NCBI GenBank assembly: GCA_003427395.1
Contig: BFEA01000597.1
Coordinates: 55,488 to 107,522, forward strand
DNA from: Chara braunii
Lineage: Eukaryota > Streptophyta > Charophyceae > Charales > Characeae
Length of the DNA stretch: 52,035 nucleotides
Reading direction: 5' to 3'
Of this stretch, positions 43,772-52,035 are shown piece after piece (the first letter of the stretch is position 1; every line of letters begins with the position of its first letter). The notes under the pieces were generated by a model that did no database searches, was not told where the DNA came from, and saw only the letters and a list, made by a program, of their open reading frames with translations. The translations under genes were made by a program, and so were the position numbers.

Positions 43772-45216
43772 GGCCAGTAGAAGTTATAGCTGCTTCTACA
43801 CTCGTTGAAGCGGGTGATGTACCCTCCCCGTTTCAAGAGATGGCCAAAGCTATTGACTCCTTAGTCACCTCGCAAACGCATCCGGACCCAACTATACTTT
43901 GTACGTTGGATGTGTCTGAGGCCTTAGAGGACCTTCAAGGTGAGTGGTCGGCAAGGGACCCTCGTGAGTCCTGGGTGGCATTGAGTAGAGGTCCTAGAGG
44001 GGAGCACTTCGTTGTGGAAGTTGATGTGGGTGGTNNCAAGTGCGGCGCCTTCNTAGACATTGGCTCCACGCNAAACTTCATAAGTCGCGNCTGCGTTGAC
44101 AGACTGTGCCTAAAGGACCGGGTGCANCGCCTTAGTAGACCGGTAGCATCTACTTTGGCCAACAAAGAGCGCATGATGGTGGAGGACTACGTTAAAGATG
44201 TAGTCTGCACATTCTCCTACCCAGGAGGAGAGTTAAATCATAAGATATCATTCCTGGTGAGCGACGAGTTGCCCTTTGACATGTTGTTGGGCATGTATTA
44301 CCTCGAGGTTGCCAAGCCCCAGTTTGACTGGGACAAGGTGTTGAAGCACGAGTTGCCTACTGGGAGAACCGTGAGGCTGGCCAAATACAAAGCCAGTAGG
44401 TTAGTAGACTCCTATGGGTGCTTATGCACATCTGCCTTTTATAACTATTATAAACAGAACCTAGAGGAAGGAATGTACTTTGTCTATGTCTCTGCAAAAG
44501 GGGAGGCCGTTAAAACACCCCTAGAGATAGAGACCATCGTCGCAAAGTACCGTGATCTGTTTGAGGAGCCTACGGGTGTCGTAGACAGGGAGATTGTCCA
44601 TGCCATAGAGATTATCCCCGATAGTAAAACACCTAAGGGAAGAATCTATAGGATGGCCCCAACCGAGTTGGACGAACTTCGGCGGCAACTGAAAGAGCTC
44701 ACAGAGAAGAGTTGGATTCGGCCTAGCACTTCCCCCTATGGCTCACCTGTCTTATTCGTTCCAAAGAAAGGGGGAACACTAAGGATGTGCATTGATTATA
44801 GAGGCCTCAATGCCATCACCGTTAAGAACGCAGAGCCTCTACCACGCATCGACGACCTATTGGATAGGGTGCAGGGATGTAAGTACTACACAAAGATAGA
44901 CTTAAAATCCGGCTACCATCAGATTGCCATTAGACTAGAGGACCAGCACAAAACCGCATTTCAGACCAGGTACGGTCTGTACGAGTTTGTGGTGATGCCC
45001 TTTGGCCTTTGCAATGCGCCGGGTACATTCCAGCACGCCGTGAATAGGATCTTCCATGACTACTTGGATAAGTTTGTTGTCGTGTACCTTGACGACATAC
45101 TTATCTTTAGTAGATCTGTCGAGGAGCATGCTCAGCATGTAGACACAATATTTTTACTCCTTTGGCAGCACAAGTATAAGATAAACATAGAGAAATGTGA
45201 ATTCGGTCGCACTTGA
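43732..45216 (+). pseudogene. pol: pol of element B: protease and reverse transcriptase
   Basis: The pol frame opens after TAA 43729-43731 and is entered at the frameshift site. The protease block is FXDIGSTXNFISR near 44050-44090; DIG is as in element A but with a different Ile codon. Then follow the hydrophobic LPFDMLLGMYYLE, WIRPSTSPYGSPVLF, MCIDYRGLNAIT, KIDLKSGYHQIAIR and YLDD at 45085-45096. All RT catalytic aspartates are present. TGA 45214-45216 breaks the thumb where element A has AAG. Apart from the scattered Ns and this stop the sequence is well kept. Confidence 0.9.
43759..43765 (+). promoter_or_regulatory. Canonical -1 ribosomal frameshift heptamer GGGAAAC (gag/pol, element B)
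   Basis: In the gag frame the bases read TCG GGA AAC ACT TAG, so X-XXY-YYZ is G-GGA-AAC. Slipping back one base gives GGG AAA CAC TTA GGG and enters pol exactly. The gag stop (43769) is two codons later. Eleven bases downstream GTAGAAG (43777-43783) pairs perfectly with CTTCTAC (43793-43799). GGGAAAC is a known slippery sequence in retroviruses that shift -1. Confidence 0.75.
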
Positions 45217-45672
45217 ATCTTGTACTTGGGTCATGAAGTATCCACGGATGGGATTAGGCCCGAAGATGCGAAGGTGGCCAGCATACGTGACTGGCCACGA
45301 CCCCAGTCAGTGACTGAGGTCAGATCGTTCTTGGGAATGTGTGGTTATTTCTGCAATTTCGTAAAGAATTATAGTACGATCGCATCTTCCTTGACTGATC
45401 TAACTCGACTTGACACACCGTGGGACTGGACCGACGAGTGTTAGGCAGCTTTCAAGCGTTTGAAGCATGCTCTCCCGCATCATGAGGTTCTCATGGTACC
45501 GGACCCGCAAAGGCCATTTGTTGTGACCACTGACGCAAGTCAATATGGGATTGGCGCAGTGCTGGCTCAGCAGGAAGGGAAGAAGTTGAGACCGATCGAG
45601 TACATGAGCAAAAAGATGCCTTCAAAGAAGTTGGCAAAGTCCACCTACGAGAGGGAACTCTACGCTTTTTAG
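45217..45672 (+). pseudogene. pol: pol of element B: RT thumb/connection and RNase H start
   Basis: Same frame as before, opening with LYLGHEVSTDGIRPEDAKV and RSFLGMCGYFCNFVKNY. TAG at 45442-45444 replaces a GAG codon of element A. RNase H begins with TTDASQYGIGAVLAQQ; the catalytic Asp is at 45532-45534 and, unlike in element A, is intact. TAG 45670-45672 replaces a Tyr codon in ELYAF-KALVHWRH. Both stops are transversions. Confidence 0.9.
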
Positions 45673-47376
45673 AAGGCACTTGTCCACTGGAGGCACTATC
45701 TGTTAGGAAGGTTCTTCTACTTGAGAACTGACCATCAGACCCTCAAGTGGATCAAGACTCAACCAGTTCTCTCCGATGCACTCAAACGTTGGATTGAAGT
45801 CATAGATCAATATGATTTCAAACTAGACTATTTGAAGGGAGAGTACAACAAAGTTGCAGACGCGTTGTCTAGGAGGGCAGATTACCTAGGTGCGCTGATT
45901 TCTAAGTTTGGTCTATTTGAAGATGTAACTCGATCATTGGATGAAGCCTACAAGGAAGATCCCATCACGATGGACATCATCAACAAACTTCAGGCTAAGG
46001 ACAAGGCCACTACTGACGAGTTTGTGATGGTGGATGGGTTACTCTTTCTTGAGAAGGCAGGGTTTACGAGGTTAGTTGTTCCATCTAGAGAAACTTTGCG
46101 TAGTTTATTTTTAGGTGAGTGCCACGATGCAATGGGACACTTCGGCTATAAGAAGATTAGCGCTAATTTAGTACAGCGATTCTGGTGGCCTAACATGCTT
46201 GAGGATGTGAAGAAGTATGTGGAGACCTGTCAGGTCTGTCAGCGGGACAAGCCGCGGACTCAAGCTCCGCTTGGGTTACTCAAGCCTTTACCCATTCCTG
46301 CTGGCCCGGGTCCGAGTATCTCCATGGACTTCATGGACACTCTCGTGACCAGCAAGAATGGCAAGAGGCACATTTTCGTCATAGTGGATAGGTTCACTAA
46401 GTACGCTAGACTAATCGCCATGCCAGAGACTGCCAGGACGGAGTACGTCATCAAGTTGTTCATGGACAACTGGGTGCGTGATTTTGGATTGCGTAAGACT
46501 ATCGTTAGTGATAGAGATGTTCGTTTCACTAGTGAGATGTGGAAACAGGCCGCCGAACAGATGGGCAGCCAGCTCCAGATGACTTCTGGGAATCATCCCG
46601 AAGCAAATGGGCAGGCTGAACAGATGAACCGAGTGGTGCAGCATCTGCTGAGGCATTACATCAAGCCCAGCCAGGATGACTGGGATGAGAAGTTGCCTCT
46701 CATCGCCAGTCTGTACAACAACGCTGTACACAGCACCATCGGTGTCAGTCCTAATCAACTACATCTGGAATGGAAGCCTAGATCTGCTCTAGACTTCCTC
46801 CTGCCTGAGAACCGAACTGCTGCAACGCCTGCAACCGTTGAATTTGGTGTCCAATATGAGAAACTGCTGCAGCAGACTGTCGAGCATATCAAGAAATCTC
46901 AGGAAGTCATGATTGCTTCTGAGAACAAGCGTCGCCGACAGTCCACATTTCAGGTAGGGGAACGCGTCTGGGTCAAGGCTAGTGAGTTGGGACAGGAGTT
47001 TGGCATCTCTAGAAAACTAATGCCGCAGTATTTTGGTCCTTGGGAAGTCCTGGACATTGTCAGGAATGATATGGATGGTCCTTCGTACGTCATTCGTATC
47101 CCTAGTCACTTACACCTTTCGCTGAGACAGCACAGTTCCCATTACGGAGGTCTATGCTGCCCCGAACCATGGATGGCCAAGTGGATGTCGACGACATCCT
47201 GGATCACAGAGATACACCTGTTCCTAAGCCACCTGGCGAGGGAATACAGAGTACATTTCAGGCATCATACAGATCCGAAGGAAGATCGATGGATTTCAAG
47301 GGAGGAACTTGTCAAGACAGCTCCTCAGATCGTGGCCGATTATGAGAAAAGACTGAAGGGGAAGGCACCAACATGA
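45673..47376 (+). pseudogene. pol: pol of element B: RNase H end and integrase
   Basis: This is the longest open part of the family here, 568 codons to TGA 47374. RTDHQTLKWI and NKVADALSRR finish RNase H. The integrase HHCC domain ends TCQVCQRDK (about 46225). DDE residues are Asp 46327 (SMDFMD), Asp 46509 (VSDRDVRF) and Glu 46618 (NGQAEQMN), all present. Between about 47110 and 47240 a ~34-base deletion and a second indel scramble the PVFHASKL region and the basic stretch. The frame then returns for a chromodomain-like end (EYRVHFRHHTDPKEDRW, then ADYEKRLKG). Confidence 0.92.
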
Positions 47377-47396
47377 AGCATCTCAGCGGACTTTCG

Positions 47397-47414
47397 AAGC
47401 TAAGGGGGATGGAA
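47397..47414 (+). other. Polypurine tract, element B
   Basis: AAGCTAAGGGGGATGGAA, identical to the tract of element A and directly before the LTR. Confidence 0.9.
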
Positions 47415-48486
47415 TGTGAGGAACAAGCCCTCAAGGGGCCCTATCAGACATTGTTCTGGGCCAAGACCCCAGCAAGCCAAGTGCCCGCCCTAAGTGAAGG
47501 CGGGCCTGAATATTCGTCACAGGCCAAATTCGACATTTCCATATGTGGGTATTCAGGCTCTTGCAGCACGTCAGTTGGTTGAGTGAACGCGCGAGCCTCA
47601 CTAAGCTGCGCCGTACAGTTGGCCCAGGCCACGAAAAAGTTGTGCCTGGGCGCCTACACACAAAGCAGGGCCGATACATTGAGAAGCAGGCCGTCGGCCT
47701 CTGGAAAAGCAGTACAGCCGACGCACCTACCCGGGGGCCCTGCGCAGATGCAGCTAACAGCGCAGACCCAGGCCGCGCCCAACTGAAAAGGGCCCAGGCC
47801 CTCAACTGTAAGTCTCGGCCTGGGAACAAGGTCTGGGGCCCAACCGGAAGCTACTGGAAGCTTCCAGCCAGGCCGCACGCAGCATGCAGCAGGCTGCCAC
47901 TTCCATAAAGGAAGTGAGGCAGCCGAGGCGAGGCATGCTGGCCAGCGCTGGCAATGCGAAAGTGCTGCTGCGCTGCTGCCAAGGGCGCTGACGGGGCGCG
48001 AGAGGTGAGGTGGGGAGCTGCAGGGCAGCTGGGCGCAGATGGCCATAGCCGGGCTGCTAGGCGCCAGGGGGTACAGCGGATGATCGGGTGGTCTTCAGGG
48101 AGTGAGGTGCTGTGTGGGGTAATCAAGGTCTGATTGAGGGTGACGAGATATGTACCTGGTACATGAAGAGAGGTCACCGATGGTGTGGACAGGCATGTAC
48201 ATTGGTCTTCGTGAGCCGAAGTGATCCTGTTGTGTGAACCAGTTGTAGAGTAGGATAGTATGGTAGAGTAGGCTGGGCGCTGTACGCCAGACAGAGAGAG
48301 CGACTCTGGATACTGTGTTGGTGTGGCCTACGGGCTTGGACATTGGCTCAATACTTCATTGTATTGCTCTTTATGGATGGTTTTCTCGGTGCATTTGTAT
48401 TCTCTACTTGGGATACTACTACTTGCTCAGCTGTGTGATTTCACAACTTGGTTTTATGTATATCGCTCACACTCATATTCCTTGCA
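47415..48486 (+). repeat. 3' LTR of element B
   Basis: This 1,072-bp LTR runs from TGTGAGGAACAAGCC to CCTTGCA. It shares blocks such as CCCGCCCTAAGTGAAGGCGGGC with the LTRs of element A but is clearly diverged. No 5' partner exists in the window, so no target duplication can be checked. Confidence 0.88.
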
Positions 48487-49406
48487 CTAGAAGGGGTTGT
48501 TTATTTGTTGTAGTCGCCCTTCAATTATTTTCCCCAGATTTGTCCGGATGGGGTTGTCGACCCTCCTTTTCATCCAATTAATTCCGGCCAAAATAACCCT
48601 GGAGGGGTAGCCTAACCTCCGGAGCTCGTCCGCCAACGTTAACACGTTCAAGCATGTTAGCCCTTGCTCATTCATATTGTTCACTATCCGAAGGATAGTG
48701 TTCGCTATTGTGGTGAACTATGTAGCTCTGGGGCCGGGCGAAGAGAAGTCCCTGTAGGTACAAAACTTCAGAGGCTCATCGTCCCAAATTGATCCGCCAT
48801 TCTTAAATTTGTGGTACATGAAAATAAGAGTTGGGGACCCAATCACAACAACTCGGGTCTCGAGGAAATCCAGTGCGCCATTGGCGGGATCCGTTCTCAC
48901 CAGCTGGAGGTCGTCTGCATAGCACTTCGAAACTAGATCCAGCCGTGCTTTGGCACTCACTCGTCCCGTAGGATTGTCACTCTTGAAATATGAGGTGAGA
49001 TAAAGATTGTCAATGTATCTTTTTCCAGTGATGAACTTGCCATTGACACCTAGCGAGCTCACAAACGTGTATTCTGCAAACATACAGATGACACAAGCAA
49101 GCGGGGGGCTTCCCGCCCACCCATGGGAATCCCCCGCTTCTGCCTCAAGACAGCAGAGAAGGAAGTAGGTGTTCTCTGATTGGGAGGAGGCCTGTATATC
49201 TGTTTCTCCGTCTTAGGTTTTAGGTAGAGATGGTAGGACATGTTGGGCAGTAGGAGTGGCATAGCCCAGAGTTGGCTTTTCTGTTTTTGATGGTTGTGCT
49301 GTTGGGCTCTAACCGAAGTTGGGTGATCAGTATTTTCTGCCGGGAATTGTGAGGCCCTTGGCCTCGTGAAAAGAAAAACGAAAATCACACAGAGATCGGC
49401 ACTCAA
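48487..49406 (-). pseudogene. Remnant of a Penelope/telomerase-like reverse transcriptase
   Basis: On the minus strand one frame ends RQKRGIPMGG (about 49133-49115). One base later in phase the next frame reads PPLACVICMFAEYTFVSSL, together resembling the GIPMGG..SP.LA block of these RTs. RYIDNLYLTSYF (49006-49017) is the catalytic motif with Asn for the second Asp. ALDFLETRVVV and LIFMYHKFKN match the following FLD.....YxK block. Further on LADELRRLGYPSRVILAGI (frame 48684-48487) resembles the C-terminal end. Frameshifts and stops show it is dead. The family is an inference from motif spacing. Confidence 0.55.
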
Positions 49407-50867
49407 TCTGTGATTGAACTTTTTGAGATTTCTTTGTCATATATTCTGCAGACCAAAAATTGCCTAAGTAGTCGCACCAAAAACTGCCACAGGTGAAGCG
49501 ATGTGCAGGCCTGTGCCTCAGCCCCTTGCATCATTTCATTCTTTAACAGGGGGCGCTCACCCAAAATGCAGTTATGCACTTTGACAGGCTCTGTGTCCCC
49601 TCCAAACCTCTCCCCGAAAATGCACACTCGTGACACTACCACTTTGGTCCTATGGAGGACCTGTAGACTCCATGCTGAAGACATGTGCCTATGTTGTGTT
49701 TGCCCTTCTGGCCTTTGAACGTTAGGTACACGCTCCTGTGTACACTTGGCTCGGGTGCGTCAACCACAAAAAGTGTTTCCACATGATTGATTGTCAGAGG
49801 AGCGGGGTGAGTGACTGCACCGAAATGTTTCCATATGCTTGATTGTCCTAGTGTGAGTGTGTGCAGTGGTGTTACTCATCCTGAAACTTACCCGTGGCGC
49901 GAGGCCTCAAACAAGCAGGCAATCTACTATTGTAGGGGCATACTCACACTAGGGCTTTCGGGGATATATGTGAAATTAAGGTCAGATTCCATCAAGAAAG
50001 TGCGAGTGTGGCCTAACAGGAAGCAAAAATAGATGGTGAGTGCATGCAAACAGTCCATGGGTAGTGATGCTTGGAAACAGTCCATGGGTAGAGATGCTTG
50101 GAAACAGTCCATGGGTAGAGATGCTTGGAAACAATCCCTGGATAGCTGAAATTTCGTCCTCTTTAAAATGTAGGGTGAATTGATGAGCAATGAGGCCTTG
50201 CTGCACTGCTCACGCCACTCACCCCTGTGAGTTTTCACCCAAGGGCCTCACACCTGCACACACTCACCTGCGTTTTTTTCCAATATCAGGTGCGTCCAGA
50301 CTGTCGTGGCAGGGTGAGTGAGGTGCAGCTGTGAACTCACCCCAACAGATGTTTGGTCGAGTGGGTGTGCTGGTCCAAAGGGGCCTCCTCGTCACACAGC
50401 ACACAAAATGACAAAAATCGAGTGCATCTACTCACAGACGTTAGCAAGACCCATTTGTCACTATTCATGGTGGAAGATGAACCTTCCCACCTTCTGTGGT
50501 AAGATGCAGTCATTTTTCCCTTTCGTTTCATATGCTGTGTGGCAAGGTGAGCACAATCCGACAAAACCATCCAGACTGCACCATGCTAGTTGGTTTTCAC
50601 TCACCCTGCGTGGTGGCCGTGGGAGAGGTCCAACCATATTTGGGCGGCTGCAGGCAGAGCAATCAGTTTTGGGGTGAGTATTGAGCGCACCCTCTTTGTA
50701 TATTTGCACATGCTTGATTGTCCGAGGGGCCGGGTGAGTGAGTGGAGCTGTGTTACTCACACCGAACTCACCCAGTGTCGCATTCCATAACGGTGCAGAC
50801 CAGAACAAGAACCGACCTCTCTCACAAAGTACAAGATAGCCTAGCGGAAGACTTAGATACCAATGAT
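49407..50867. other. Non-coding, repeat-bearing stretch
   Basis: No gene is supportable. Motifs near GCTTGATTGTCC, GGGTGAGTGA and TGTTACTCA recur at about 49775-49880 and 50708-50770, suggesting an old duplication. The 27-bp array lies in the middle. Confidence 0.55.
50048..50155. repeat. 27-bp tandem array, about 4 units
   Basis: Units start at 50048, 50075, 50102 and 50129 with AAACAGTCCATGGGTAG and end GATGCTTGG. The fourth is degenerate. Because 27 is a multiple of three, a minus-strand frame repeats a 9-residue peptide; I do not consider this a gene. Confidence 0.9.
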
Positions 50868-51132
50868 CCGAACAATCAATGTTGCCATGCAGCCCCAAAC
50901 ATACATCATCATCATTCCATGGTGTGAAGGGGCCTGGCGCTCACACAGGAAGAATGCGCCAGTCCCCAACCGTACACAGACGAAGAAGAGGGGGGTTAGA
51001 TGAAGAAGAGGGGAAGATGGGACGAAATGTCGTCAACACCAAGTCTTCGACACAGGCCCCAAATAATCCCTCGTCAAATGTCTGAATCCCAATGCCGAGT
51101 CTGGATCCAATGTCGTCAAGTCCCACAGTCAC

Positions 51133-51190
<58 letters not shown>

Positions 51191-51973
51191 GTCCGCAGAT
51201 ACTAAGAAGTCAGGAAGCGAGAGGGTGAAGAAGAGATGGTGGACTTTGAAGAGGAAGAAGAAGAACTCTCTCCCTCTCTCTGTTACATGCCCAGTTGGGC
51301 GATGTACATATAAACCGAGGATCCGCAATGTGATAAAAGGACTGAATAGACAATGCAGTGCAAGTAGAATCTCAACAAGCAATGTGTATTCTGATACATA
51401 CAAAATGGTGCTTTATAGCGCAGGAAAGACTTTAGATTCAAATCCTGACCTGACCGAGACTGACCTCTATCACGTAATATAAGACAGCGCAGCAGAGTGC
51501 TAGAATACCACTCACTATGCAGTGCAAGTAGAATCCCTGCGCTAAAAGGACTGAATGGACAATGCAGTGCAAGTAGAATCTCAACAAGCAATGTGTATTC
51601 CGATACATACAAAATGGTGCTTTATAGCGCAGGGAAGACTTTAGATTCAAATCCTGACCTGACCGAGACTGACCTCTATCACGTAATATAAGACAACGTA
51701 GGAGAGTGCTAGAATACCACTGACTAGCCCAATCAATGTTGCAACACAGACCAAACGTACATCATGCTCATCACAAGGTGTGAAGGGAGCTTGGTGCTAT
51801 ACACAGGCAAGAAGCGCCAGGTCCAGACATACACAGAGGAAGAGGAGGAGATCAGACGAAGAAGAGAAAGGGGGAGATGGGAAAGTCGTCAACACCAAAT
51901 CTCGTTACGAGTCTCAAATAGTCCCTCTTCAAAATGTTTGAAGTCCAATGTCGAGTTTGGATCCAAATGTCAC

Positions 51974-52035
<62 letters not shown>
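50868..52035. repeat. Diverged ~860-bp repeat units ending in CT microsatellites
   Basis: CAATCAATGTTGC, GTGTGAAGG, CGTCAACACCAA, TGGATCCAA and then a CT tract occur in order at 50876-51187 and again at 51731-52035. The CT tracts are 51135-51187 and 51977-52035, the latter reaching the window edge. The sequence after the first tract matches the repeat at 30651. Confidence 0.7.
51335..51724. repeat. 209-bp tandem duplication
   Basis: AAAAGGACTGAAT begins at 51335 and again at 51544. The following ~145 bases, through GACCTGACCGAGACTGACC, are nearly identical in both copies. This duplication sits inside the larger CT-ended repeat. Confidence 0.9.

Larger units (their letters stand above)
43486..48486 (+). 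mobile_element. Ty3/gypsy element B, 5'-truncated copy of the element A family
   Basis: It lacks the 5' LTR, leader ORF and most of gag. From 43486 it is collinear with element A through pol, PPT and one LTR. The pol frame has three stops: TGA 45214, TAG 45442 and TAG 45670. It also has two compensating indels near the integrase end. Six isolated Ns fall in 44035-44127. Because most stops are transversions, some may be consensus errors. Confidence 0.92.

Overview
The window looks like eukaryotic nuclear DNA from the green lineage. A charophyte alga such as Chara would fit, but the species is my inference. The reasons are chromovirus-like Ty3/gypsy elements with initiator-Met primer sites, an L1-type LINE ending in a plant-style RVT zinc-binding domain, long GA/CT/GT/GAA microsatellites, N gaps set inside microsatellites, and no operon-like gene packing. 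I see no intact host gene. Nearly all recognisable coding capacity belongs to decayed retroelements.

Layout. 1-1501: repeat-rich flank with hairpins. 1502-10439: complete but dead Ty3/gypsy element A (two ~1.05 kb LTRs, PBS, leader ORF, gag, PR-RT-RNase H-IN with a chromodomain-like tail, PPT, short target duplication). 10440-11845: flank with poly-T/poly-A runs and a 110-base gap. About 11846-19192: nearly full-length L1-like LINE (ORF1, APE endonuclease, RT, RVT zinc finger, AATAAA, poly-A). 19193-28398: 9 kb with no supportable gene, only tandem and simple repeats. 28399-30358, minus strand: decayed LINE ORF2 fragment with an internal duplication. 30478-32011: repeats carrying a hammerhead-ribozyme-like core and an 84-bp palindrome. 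32319-36648: microsatellites, a 515-base gap and unassigned sequence. 36649-43485: second Ty3/gypsy family (element C) with gag, protease, RT-RNase H, a PHD-finger-plus-integrase ORF and an extra ORF after pol. 43486-48486: 5'-truncated relative of element A (element B), joined in frame to the end of element C. 48487-49406, minus strand: remnant of a Penelope/telomerase-like RT. 49407-52035: 27-bp tandem repeats and a CT-terminated repeat family running off the end.

Comparing elements A and B shows how the family works and how each copy broke. Both have gag and pol in a -1 relation at the same point, and B keeps a canonical GGGAAAC slippery heptamer there. Both have DIG where retroviral-type proteases usually have DSG or DTG. 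Stops in A and C often look like C-to-T decay at CG or CHG sites. Stops in B are mostly transversions beside single-base Ns, so some may be sequence errors.

The least ordinary items are the PHD finger inside element C pol, the hammerhead-like core, the gag/pol slippery site, the accessory ORF after element C pol, and the strongly uneven divergence between the two LTRs of element A.
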